From Rhytidiadelphus loreus (Eukaryota > Streptophyta > Bryopsida > Hypnales > Hylocomiaceae), in NCBI GenBank assembly GCA_947034895.1, contig OX344763.1, forward strand, positions 79,627,093 through 79,691,092: a stretch of DNA of 64,000 nucleotides, in the 5' to 3' direction. Position numbers and translations under genes: made by a program. Under the pieces are notes generated by a model. The model did no database searches, was not told where the DNA came from, and saw nothing but the letters and a program-made list of their open reading frames with translations. Of this stretch, positions 44,031 to 54,611 are shown in pieces; position 1 is the first letter of the stretch; every line of letters begins with the position of its first letter.

Positions 44031-44881
44031 ATCTTTGGATCTCAAGGAATCATTTGGGTTTTGAAAAAAACAGATGAAGCTATCAAGCTACAATGCAAAC
44101 GGTCTGGCCGATTTTCACGAATTACGGTAGGCTTGCTTGATCCAGACGTTACCAGCGAATATCCCAGCGTCACCAACATAGCAGGAAATTCCTGGATCAG
44201 TTCAGTGTGTGGGAACTTCTCATATTTGTACGAGGATCTCCAAACCTACTTGTACATCAGTATCCTGAGATGCTTGGCATCGGGTAAATTGACTGTTGGT
44301 TCGCCTGGCTTGTGCACGGGGTTGCATTTTATTTTCCACTTGTTCCTCAATACATCGAGGACTTCCCTCGATTGTTCGAAAAAATAAAATATAAACTTAA
44401 GAAGATTAAAGAAACGTACATTTAGTGAATATTTAAAGCCTTGAGTAAATCAGTCAGTCAGAAGACACCGTCCGAGCATGCTCATTTGCTCTCGGTAGTA
44501 ACTAACACTAATCATGTCCTGTTTTCTCATTAGGATATCAAAGACAATAGACAATGCGACCACCGGTCAACCTATGTCGGCCAACAAAATACAGAAGCTC
44601 ATATTTACACCTAAGAGGAATCGTAATTGCAGTAGCACCATAAGAGTTTGATTTAGTCAGTACGTTTTATCCATGACCAGCATATCGAAAGATTCCAGTG
44701 CTGGTGATCGAAAATGATCGCACCAAGTAATTGCTGGGGCATTTCGAGTCACCAGAAAAGCTGACCACTTCACCCGCTCAATTGAGGAACACGTGCTGTA
44801 TTTGTTCCATCAGCTGCACAAAGTAATGTGGGAGACGAAGACAAAGAGACCCTGCGCTCAGGGGTAGCTACAGACAAACCG
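44031..44881 (-). other. downstream (3' flank / 3' UTR) of the PP2C gene
   Basis: Composition becomes balanced, as in the PP2C gene. A minus-strand AATAAA lies at about 44,329-44,334, a possible polyadenylation signal some 550 bases after the stop codon. The plus-strand 108-codon frame at 44,061 has no family features and is probably incidental. Confidence 0.35.
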
Positions 44882-46878
44882 TTATGAGGAAGTTGAAGCA
44901 TTCGCAGCGAACTCTGTCCTAAGGTCCACCACGATAACAGTCACGTCATCGTGGAATTTTCTTCTTCGGCCAATTGGTATGGACTTAAGCTGGTCCACTG
45001 GAATCCCTGACATTTCAAAAACGGTGCAATAAATGAGCTTCAAACATTATTAGAACTTCAGTAGCATTTTCACTCGCAAAAAAATGTAATCCTAACATAG
45101 CCAACTCTCTTTCTGTAGGGCAACAAAGGAATTATATTTGTACCGGCAAAGTTAGCAGCACGAAGAAGAAGCTGCTCAACCATGTACTTAGCAGGATCAC
45201 CAGTTGGCTGGGCGATTAAAAAGCTGTCTACAAACTCTACCACCTCTTCATTTGTGAAGAAGTCGAACAAACCGTCGCTCCCAATGACAATAAACTTATC
45301 CTCCGGTTGCACTTGAAGCCTATTTACTGAAGGAGTGACATTCAAATATGGCGGGCTGCTTAAATCCTTCACGCGCAGTATACCCATCAATGCATTGTTC
45401 ATAACAGTCTGCAACTCACAGAAGAAGAGTTATGAACACAAATTCCATGTCGTGAAATCGAAAGATGGCCTTCTGTAGCCAAGTAAAGTCAGAAAAAAAA
45501 TCAGCAGCAATTGATTTGATAGACTAACCTTTTTCAAGTAACCAGCACCAAAAGCACGAGTAACACGGAGCTTCCCCTTAAGGCGGCCATTGCTTATAGC
45601 CTTGGGATCCTCAGGGTGCTCGTTAATGACCCGCTCTCGCTCCCGAGCATCCTCAACAATATGTCGTTCTGTTAACTCCACAACATACAAGGGACTCTTA
45701 TTTCCAATCGTGGCGGCATGGACAGGAGGCTTTGATGTGGCAAGAATAGCTCGACTGTCACCCAAGTTCAAGGTGTACAGGTTGCGACCATGCAAAAGCA
45801 CTACCAACACACATGAACCAACCATGACAAGGTCAGGTCGTTCCTGCATTTCCTGCTCGACTTTCTCCAGAAAATCACACTCCGTCTGGATCAATGCTTG
45901 TCGTAACCCATCCAGGACACCTTGTCGAAATTGAGGCAAGTCCGAGCTTTCATTTTGTGAATCATCAACTTCCATCAAGTCGTCCATCACTGAATAAATG
46001 CATCTGTCCGTTAAACTGCTAGTGATCTTTGCCTGCCGTGTTGCATCATCTATCATACCATCCTCCTCCCCTGAGTAACAGTCATCGGCGTCAGTCAGAG
46101 CTTGTCGCTTCTGAGTCTGATGTTCCAACAAGCGCAAATACAAGCCAACATTCTCGTACAAAGTTCCGGCTAGAAAGTCGGCGGCATCACGGCCATTAAA
46201 ACCATCGTAGATACCACAAAATAACCATCCTTTGTCCTCAGAACACACAGCCTGCACACGATCCTCCCCTGCTGCACCCCCAGCCATCTGCACGTCTTTA
46301 GCATGGAGAAAACTGCTTTGATCTGAACCTGAAAAACTCGCTGTTTCTGAGGATAAATCACCCAACTCAGCTGGTACCGATCGACTCCCAACAGTGCGTC
46401 TAATGTTGAGCGTGGTCAAGGACGACAAGTCACTCTTCAATGATGAAGTTCGATACAAAGAATCCATTTTCCTGAATGTCTTAGGAGAGTCAAGACCAGG
46501 GAGAATCTCCTCCCCAAGCTTGCCATTGCATATGCTACTGTTTGCCAGCGTGGCATTCGCACCCAATGCAGCTCCTGACAAGGATGAAAATGAGCTGTTT
46601 CTTCGAGCATTTCTGAAGTCACTGGGAATGGTAACAGAGAAACCATTCTCCATAGGGCTCACTTCAGAGACAGTGCCTGTTGAGCTAGACACCGTTTTCT
46701 GGTGCCCTGAGGAACCATGACCTGAAAGGCAATGATAGCCAAAGTGGACACTCAGTTCCTCTGTTGATTCGCCTTCTTTTCGAATCTCCACAATCTCGTC
46801 CCATTTCAGTCTGGTCCCACAGTCTTCATCCGAATACCCGATTCCAACATCACGGCCCATTGATACCTTGGCCCCCAT
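44882..46878 (-). CDS. protein phosphatase 2C, POLTERGEIST-like / PP2C40-like
   Basis: Three exons join in frame: 46,878-45,529, 45,408-45,144 and 45,006-44,882, giving 579 residues. Splice sites are AAAAG|GTTAGT, GAGTTGCAG|ACT, GCCG|GTACAA and AATGTCAG|GG. The first ~195 residues are a Ser-rich regulatory region. The catalytic domain follows: GEDRVQAV (~204), GIYDGFNG (Asp ~225), LYTLNLGDSRAIL, INEHPEDPKAISNGR, LRVTRAFGAGYLKK (~437-450), IGSDGLFDFF (Asp ~495) and GRRRKFHDDVTVIVV (~551-565). These include the acidic metal-binding positions of PPM phosphatases, and the NEHPED and RAFGAG motifs mark the plant POL/PLL group. The C-terminal style, with GRRRKFHDD and an S/T-rich end, recalls Arabidopsis PP2C40. 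It should dephosphorylate Ser/Thr residues using Mg/Mn. ATG 46,878 was chosen because an acceptor (GTCTACAG) precedes it at 46,915. It looks intact and is the one confident host gene. Confidence 0.92.
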
Positions 46879-46914
46879 TCCGCTGTTCCCCCTGTGACTC
46901 GCTACCCTGCCTTC

Positions 46915-48240
46915 CTGTAGACATAAAATTATGTCCAACTTCACCCTCCTCACCATGCCTCAGCTTCTACTACGAATCGGCCGCCATGCTTAGCAACCAG
47001 TCAGGGTAGAGAGTTTTCTACCCTTTCATGTCCAGACATGAGACGTTCTCAATGCTTAAAGCTTCTCTTGCTGAGGAAGTAATATTTTCCACACCAAAAA
47101 AGGATAATAACTACCTGATACGATACAACAGCTACGCACAAGAATTTCAGGAACAGGGAATGACTTTGTCAATCTAGTATCATCTGAAAGGCAGAACGAA
47201 ACACGGTGTATTTAGGACGATCATCAAAAAGGTTTTGTGAGAAATAACCACACTCTGAACAGGTTTCTCGACAGGTTTCTAATAAGCGAGGCAGAAATCT
47301 TACAAAGATAAGGAAAGTGAGGACAATATACTTGACAGAATTATTAAACGCACTCAATTCAAAAATTATTCGTGAAGACAAATCCTGCATCAGTATCCAC
47401 GCTTCACGTACACATAAGCTCAAATTGGCGTCTCTGACTCCTCAAATACACACAAAAAAATTCTCTATTAGTCGATTTCTGCTTTCGAACCTAAAGAAAT
47501 CTCTGCTGGATTGGGGGCGAACAAAGAGGCTTTCACTAAAGGGAACCAGAAAGATGATAGTCCTCATAAGATTCACCTCACCAGAACCCTACTTGAGCTG
47601 CTGCCTCCTACGACAAGACGAAGCATACAGCAGTCAAATTCCTCAGGTTTCTTCGGAGCAGTGCCCTGGTAATCAATTTCCACCACAAATGAACTTGGCA
47701 ACAGACTTCAAAGTACTCGGCGTCCGAATCCTTCGATATGTGCTAGTGAGCTTCTTTACTTCTTTATATATTGATTCCATTCATGAAAACAATCCTGTAG
47801 AGCCGGTAAGTAAGAGAACTTGTACCAGCTGAAACAAAAACTCGGGGCAGAGACGAAGAAAAAACTGGAAACCACAACAGTATCGCAGAAGATCCGTTTT
47901 AAGAGGAAAACAAGAGAACAAAAAAATAGCATCCTCGCTCCTCTAAAAAAAGCCTCGCAAACACCACAGCAGGATTCTCGACAGTGGCAATCGTTCAAGT
48001 CGCTGCTCAGCAAACCGAACGATTAACCCCCAGTTTCAAAGAAGCCAAACGCGGTAACAATATAAACTTGGAAAAAACACTTCTGAAAACAAATCACTCG
48101 AAACGTACTTAGACACCAACAAGCCACATCCACATCTACAACGACGAAACTCCTAATTCATTCCAATCATTGAAAAAGAAAAAAGAAAAATTCTTCGTCT
48201 CTCGAGAGAACTAACTCCGCTTCTTTCAACCCTCGTCTAA
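46915..48240 (-). promoter_or_regulatory. 5' leader with intron and promoter region of the PP2C gene (inferred)
   Basis: A splice acceptor at 46,915-46,917, 36 bases upstream of the chosen ATG, implies a spliced 5' leader. Balanced base composition continues to about 48,240 and then falls sharply, which would fit leader exons and a promoter in this stretch. I cannot place the transcription start. Plus-strand frames here (up to 171 codons at 47,317) show no family features. Confidence 0.4.
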
Positions 48241-49300
48241 GGCTTGTTTGAGTTGAAAAGCATCATTGGTTTTGAAGTGTTGTAGTTCAAAATGCCACTC
48301 AGTTTTAGAAATCTCAATTGTACAATCTTAAAGTGTACGTGTTGTAGATGATGTGAATCAAATTTGGAGTCATTTGACTGTGTAGATTGCAAGATATAAT
48401 GTTTTAGTGTTGAAAAAGGACACTGAAATTTTCTTAGAAACACATTTGGAGGTGAAATTCGATTTCTAAACCTACTCAAATGGAAAAGCTTTCAACTACA
48501 AAGTGATTCAAAACCAGCATACAAACACATTGGTAGAAGAAAATATCATTGAATTGACTCATTAGCAAGAAGAGTTGCAAAAAACACATCTAAGGTTGAA
48601 CCTCCTTCTAATAAAATGCTTCTCAGTCACTCATAACTTCTTGGATTGATATGAAATTTTAACCACACAAACTAGACTAGTATGCGCAACTTTTCAAAAA
48701 CTTTTATTGTAAATTGACATTGTATGAAGAAGATACAAGTTGCCGAAGTTCATTGTAATCCAAAAATATCGAGATTTTGAACTTTGAATTTCTCCCAAAC
48801 ATTCAAAACAACTTGGATTGGCATGAAAATGTAATCCAAAAATGTCCAGATTTTGAATTTTGAATTTCTCCCAAACATTCAAAACAACTTAGATTGGCAT
48901 GAAAATTTTACCACAGTAACTAGAGTTCAAGGGAAACATAATTCAATAAATTCTATTGAAACTAACATTGGATGAAGGAGATTCAACCTCCCGAAGTTGT
49001 AGCCTTCAAATGTAGTTTGGTGAATTCAAATTGAACCTATGAACTTTGATTGGCTTCCAAGAAATCAGTTTACAGTAACTAGAGTTCTAGGGAAATATAA
49101 ATCAACAAATTTGATTGAAAACTAACATTGGATGAAGGAGATTCAACCTCTCGAAGTTGCAGCCTTCAAATGCAGTTTGGTGAACTCAAATTGAACCTAT
49201 GAACTTTAATTGGCTTCTAAGAAATCAATTTATACTACAAGGAAAGAGGCTCCTAATTGATAGGTAATTGACAAAAAAATGTCCAAAATGACGACAATCT
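48241..49300. repeat. AT-rich repeats: 76-bp and 160-bp tandem duplications
   Basis: TGTAATCCAAAAAT with its follow-on is duplicated at 48,754 and 48,830 (76-bp period, sharing TTTCTCCCAAACATTCAAAA). ACTAACATTGGATGAAGGAG recurs at 48,961 and 49,121 (160-bp period). No gene is present. The short frames are made of these repeats. Confidence 0.7.
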
Positions 49301-50167
49301 TCTTTGTCGATCTTACTTCTATCAATTTGTATAGCTATTGGTTTCTTGTTAATTTCCTGTCAAATTTCTATCATATGCAACTCATATTAGAGTAAGTTTC
49401 TTTTCAAGTTGCTATCATTTGGGACTCATATAAATCAATTTTCTGTGAAATTGATGTTAAATGCCACTTGTGAACACATTGCAACTTGAGCTTTTTCACT
49501 TCAAATTCCTCATTTTCAAAAAATTAAAAAATTAAAGTTGTGCTCATAAAATATTTCAAATACAAATTACCTATGTACTTTAGCTACCTTAGTCTACTTC
49601 ACCTTGATAATTGAAAATGTCACTATGGATCTCCAATTCCGATAAATCATTATTGCTCTCCCATTACTATTTTCTTATTTTTCTTTGGTACTCTTCCACA
49701 TGTGTATTTGTAGCACTGAATATTGAATCCATGGAACAATTGTGTCACTACAAGCCATTCATTAAATAATGAACCTTCTTTTCATATACTGCAACAATAT
49801 TCTACAAACCCATAAGTCTTTCATAATTTACGATTTGGAGAAGGTCATACCTCCTCCTCTCACCACCCTAGCCTTCATGGATATACAATACTCTTCATAT
49901 TTAGCTACCAATTTCTAAAAAGTAAGTTGTAAGTTTTTAAATCCTTTTCCTTCACCATGTACCGGTTCAAAAACACTAGTGTACCCTTTCCATTCATAGA
50001 CTACATGACTGGTTCCACAACATTTCTTACATTGCAATTCAACATTGTATGATACTAGTGTGCCAACTTCATTTGAAGCACTCTCACTAAGTTCCAAGGA
50101 AATTGAGGTGCACTTTACAGACGTCCATGCCACCTGCAAATGATATATCGGCAACGTTGTGACCTTC
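49301..50167 (-). other. AT-rich DNA with an isolated exon-like stretch of unknown origin
   Basis: On the minus strand a good acceptor (ATCATTTGCAG) precedes an open stretch from about 50,134 to 49,915. It encodes about 73 residues with VAWTSVKCTSISLELSES and CKKCCGTSHVVYEWKG. The Cys spacing and the acceptor suggest a real exon of an old gene or element, but I do not recognise the family. The 50.17-54.61 kb CACTA element lies 34 bases upstream of this exon, within the presumed intron. Confidence 0.35.
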
Positions 50168-50599
50168 CACTACAACAAAAGCAGTGTTTTATGATTGCAA
50201 AAATATGACTGGAAATGACTAGTGCCTACTCATAGTCATATTTTTGGATGCCAACACCTTGGAGAGAAATATGACTATAAAATATGACTGCTAGTCATTT
50301 TTGGGCCTTGTACTTCAGAAGTATATACTATACGTCCATTGGGAACACCAAAGTATTTCATAGAGAACATAGGGAACATGTTTGGAGAATGTTGAATCAT
50401 ATTTCTAGTTATATTTTCATGAGAGTGACATTTTTTATTTTCGGGTAGCCCAAGAAAAATATGGACAATCCAAAAAAAATATGAACAAGTCATTGTTTAA
50501 AATCTTAAAATCCTAGCCAATTTTTTGGAGGGATTTTCAAACCTAATCACCATTTATTTAGAATTTTGAAACCCTAGCCGTCATTTCTTTAGGGTTTTG

Positions 50600-51065
50600 A
50601 AATCCTAGTTGCCACTTCTCTTGGCTCTTCTTCTTTGCCTTTTGTTGTCTCTTAGCTCTTACTTGTTATATCTTAGTTGTTGTTTCTTGTTGTTTCTTAG
50701 CTCTTACTTGTTGTTTATTGCTTCTTAGTTGTTGATTTTTGTTGCATTTTAGTTCTTGTTGCATCTTAGTTCTTGCTTCTTATTGCTTTTTAGTTTATGA
50801 ATCTTGTTTCTTCTTCTTGCATTTTAACTCTTTCTTAGTTCTTGCTTTTTGTTTCTTCTTATTACTATTTAGTTCTTACTTCTTGTTTCTTTTTGTTGCC
50901 TCTTCACACTTGTTTCTTATTGCCTCTTAGTTGTTATTTCTTGTTGCATCTTAATTCTTGTTTGTAGTTATCTTTTAGTACTTGCCATTTTTTTATTTTT
51001 TTCCTTCATCACCATTTTTATTCTTTGTACTTTAAACTTGTGCTACATATTTTTTGTTGTTGTAA
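50600..51065. repeat. pyrimidine/T-rich TTAGTTGTTGCTTCTTGTT array
   Basis: Variants of TTGTTTCTTAGTTCTTGC repeat about 20 times over 460 bases, with the plus strand strongly enriched in T and poor in A. A plus-strand frame of 63 residues (50,739) is hydrophobic only because of this composition. Confidence 0.75.
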
Positions 51066-51889
51066 ACTTTAGAAGATTGAGCTTTGTTGTTGATTCAGTA
51101 AAAATTGACCTCTTGTTTCTTTAATTGTATCTACAGGAACCAAAAGTTGAAACAAATTTGTTGGAGGATACTTGCAATCCAATAGAGCCATCTTCACATT
51201 ATTGTAAGGAATATAGGCCCTATTGGATTTTGTGAATGATTCATTGTGATATATATGTTTTATATTGTTAGCTAATAAATGTCAATGAAGAGAGTTACAT
51301 TCCTACTTGCATTCTCCCTCTCCAATATGATTGTCTTATGTATATCTCTAAAATCATGTATATGTGTTTTTGACTTCATGAAGGGTTTTTTCCAATTGTT
51401 AAATCATCTTGATGTATAATTGAAATGTGTCATGTCCATTTAAAATGCATAAAAAATGTAATTGTAGTTTGTAATTAAAGCTATTTTAGTCCTCAATCAC
51501 CCCAATCACAAACTACACACAAATTTTAAAAATATGATTCTCAATTATCCAAAATATCACTTGCTTGAGTTACATTTCATAATACATATTGGCCAAAATA
51601 TAATTAGTTATAGTTATATAAATGCTCATATTTATGTGTGTCAAAATGTAACCTTATACATCCCAAAATATGACTACTATCAATCATTAAATTACTAATG
51701 ACATCTACATTAACTACCATGTCAATAAAAAATATGACTTGCAAGAGTCATATTTCACATTAGAAAAGAATATGATTGTAGATCACCTAATTGGTCATTA
51801 AACTTTTATTTTGATGTTTGTTTTTAAGACTTTTAAAATGTTTTGACATGTTTTTGTGGTGTTTGTTTACCAATTTGGTACTTTTGTAT

Positions 51890-53860
51890 ATATTTTATCA
51901 AATTGGAGTGTGTTTTCTTAAATGATTTTCTTTTGAGTCTGTAGTTCAAATAGGAGATGAATGACTTTGTTAGCCAGTTGGCATTTTACCAAGTTGGAAT
52001 GGTGAGTGAAAAAAAGAATGAATAGATTCCTAGTTGGATGAGATGTCTTTCAATGTGATAAGAGGTTTCTATTTGGAAGGAGCGGCTGACTGGGCTATTT
52101 CCAAATGGGTGACGAGTTGGTAGCTAATTAGTGAGTGAGAGGTTTATTTTTCCTAATAGGGCTGTCACTTATCGTGCAGTTAGTAAGTCTTGTTCCAAAT
52201 CGGAGAAGGTGGCCAACCAAGTCGGAGGTTAGTACGGTTTGTGGGGATGCGGCAGTTGTCACTGCAGTTCCAAATTGGTTGTTGTGGATGGCAGTTAGCA
52301 GGCCGATTTGAAGTTTGGCAACCGCTGGTTTTGATTTCCTATTTGGTTGATTTTCTCAGTCATTTTCCTTTACCCACTGTGCGAGAGATGCGAGTGCGAG
52401 TCCCAGCCAGTTGTGCTGCGTTTTATTTGTTTGTATTTGAGATCCAAGTTGGATTGTCGTGATTGTGTGGTGATGGTTATGTCTGAGTGTTTTTATTGTC
52501 TGTGTGGTTATGCCTTTGTTCCAAGTTGGAGTGGTGTTTTGATGACAGGAAGTGTGTCCTAGTCGGGTGATTAACTATGGAGGAAGGAAGATGGTGTCCA
52601 AGTCGGAGTGCTGAGCCTGTCAATATGGGCGCTTGATGATTCTTTTGTTCCAAGTTGGAAAGTATGTACAGATCATGAAGATGAATAGATTAGGAAGTCA
52701 GTTTTCTTAGTTGGAGATGTTGCAGGAGGGTGAAATAGTTGTAAAGGGCTTTATTTCCTATTCGGAGAAGTACAATGATTGATAGGATGGAAAGTATATC
52801 CAAATTGGAAGCTGAAGAGTTCGTGTAGTCACATGAGTTGGTGCAGTAGGTTTGTAAGTCCAATTTGGAAAGATGAAGTAAAGTTGGAAATTTAGATTCC
52901 AAGTGGATTTGAATGCCAAATGTTGAAGAAGAATTTTGAGTTTTCGTGGAGAGAAAAATGTTTAGTCAAGAGATCTGAGCTCATATGGAAGGAGATCTTA
53001 GGAGATAAAATTTTATGTTAACTTGATGTCTGTAACGGTGATTTGTCACCAAGGCGGATAAATAAAAATAAAAGTTTTTCAGACGAATTGGTGTCTCGTG
53101 TGTATGATTTGCTGATGAGTGTGAAATTAAATTCCAATTTGGAGGTAAAGAGTAAATGCCGATGCCATCCAGTTGAGATGTTTTAAAATTGGGAATTACA
53201 TTAGTATATTCCAAGTTGGAATGGATGTCATGACTGGTTATGTGGAAAGAAGTACAAGTTGAGCATCTGATTATGCGTGGTCTTGACTGTCTTAAGTCCA
53301 AATTGGAAATTGGTGTATTTGTTTAACAGTATGATTAAGGTCCAATTCGGAATAATTAGTCATAGCTGCTTGTTCTTGCAAGTGTTCCAAATCGGAAGTT
53401 TAATGTGCTGAGTGTTGTAAGAGTCTGATTCCGAATTGGTGTTGATTACTAAGAGAAGTGGGATTTATTTGTTAATTCCAAATAGGATCTGGTATCCAGC
53501 AAGAGTATCTTTCCGATTTGAAAGTTTATGTTTGAAAATGGAGAATGCCGAGAGTAAAAAAGGAAGTACCAAATCGGTAAAAAGTGAATGTAGATTCTAC
53601 AAGTGTCAAAATTATGAGAGACCAATTTGTATCAAGAAGGATTTGGTTTCCAAGTTGGTGATAGAAGATTTGGTTGTGCCCAAGTTAGAGACAAGGCTCA
53701 CTGAGAAGTGACTCATCCAAGTTGGTGTAAAAAGATTGGAGCTACGGCAAGCCTGTTTGAAAAAGCGAAGCTGTATCTGTCAGACAACTCCGATTCGGTG
53801 AAAGACCAAAGATTGTCATGTTAAAGATTAAAGATCAAATCCAATTTGGGGTGATATTTA
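51890..53860. repeat. family D array: TCCAARTYGGA motif every ~50-70 bp
   Basis: About 30 copies of TTCCAAGTTGGA and variants (TCCAAATCGGA, TCCTAGTTGGA) occur. Examples are 51,989, 52,193, 52,519, 52,648, 52,767, 52,798 and 52,858, and copies continue past 53,700. Spacers are largely non-repetitive, which is unlike an ordinary tandem repeat. The core is a short palindrome (CCAA..TTGG). The array lies in the centre of the 4.4 kb CACTA element. Confidence 0.75.
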
Positions 53861-53889
53861 GACCTTGGTGGTTATAAGAGTGGAGAGTA

Positions 53890-53965
53890 AAAATTTAATT
53901 AATTAATTAATTAAATGAAAAAAAAAAAAAAAAAAAAAAATTTAAACAATTAATTAAATAATTGT
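53890..53965. repeat. TTAA/poly-A simple repeat
   Basis: A run of (TTAA)n is followed by about 22 A residues and then ATTTAAACAATTAATTAAAT. It is simple sequence without further function visible. Confidence 0.8.
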
Positions 53966-54611
53966 GAGGTAATTATGTTAATGTTAGTTGGAAGCATGTA
54001 TTCCTTGTGTGTTTTATTCTCATTATTGTCGTCGTAATGTCGTTGTAGTAAATAATCCTATTAGAAAAGACCTCCCTAGGAACAAACTTTACTATTGCTT
54101 TGATTTTAACAATTATGTCCAAAGCTAATCTACAATAATTCACAAGAGTCATATTCATATTCCACATCATCCAAAAATACAACTAATTACAGTCATATTT
54201 CACATCAACAAAAATATGACTCATTGCAGTTATATTCCACTTCAATCAAAACATAACTTACTACAGTCATATTCCATATTAGCCAAAAATATAACTAAAC
54301 GGAGTCATATGCCACATCAATGTTTTTTTTCTTTGCCCAGGTAGTTTAAGAAAAAATCAAGCCCCCAAGGATAGTCAACGTATACGCTACGTTGGCAAAA
54401 TATGACTAATTATGGCTAAAAATGGCTAATTATATCCTTCAGCCCATATGACTCAAAATATGACTGATGTCCAAAGCGACTCGTCAGTAATGATTGAACC
54501 CATTCATGCTCCGAATCATCTATAGTGATTTCTTTGTGAATCATATTTTCGGATTTTATGACTCACTGCAATCATATTTTGCAGTCATAAAACATTGCTT
54601 TTGTTGTAGTG

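Larger units (their letters stand above)
50168..54611. mobile_element. complete ~4.4 kb non-autonomous CACTA element
   Basis: The left end is CACTACAACAAAAGCAGTG and then TTTTATGA at 50,168; the right end is the near-perfect complement, ending GCTTTTGTTGTAGTG at 54,611. Flanking triplets (TTC and CCC) do not match, so the target duplication is lost or mutated. Subterminal zones (50,200-50,300 and 54,120-54,600) carry repeated AATATGACT and AGTCATATT motifs in both orientations, the typical arrangement for transposase-binding sites. The centre holds a pyrimidine-rich tract and the family D motif array. No transposase frame is visible. Confidence 0.85.

Noticed and set aside
44061..44387. 108-codon plus-strand ORF downstream of PP2C
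   Set aside because: No family motif or splice context. It probably lies in the 3' flank of the minus-strand gene.
45590..45934. Plus-strand frames within the PP2C gene (also 46,394-46,720)
   Set aside because: They are antisense to conserved phosphatase motifs and carry no features of their own.
50739..50930. Hydrophobic 63-residue frame that looks like a membrane peptide
   Set aside because: It is a by-product of the T/C-rich repeat tract; Phe/Leu/Ser codons dominate in any such sequence.
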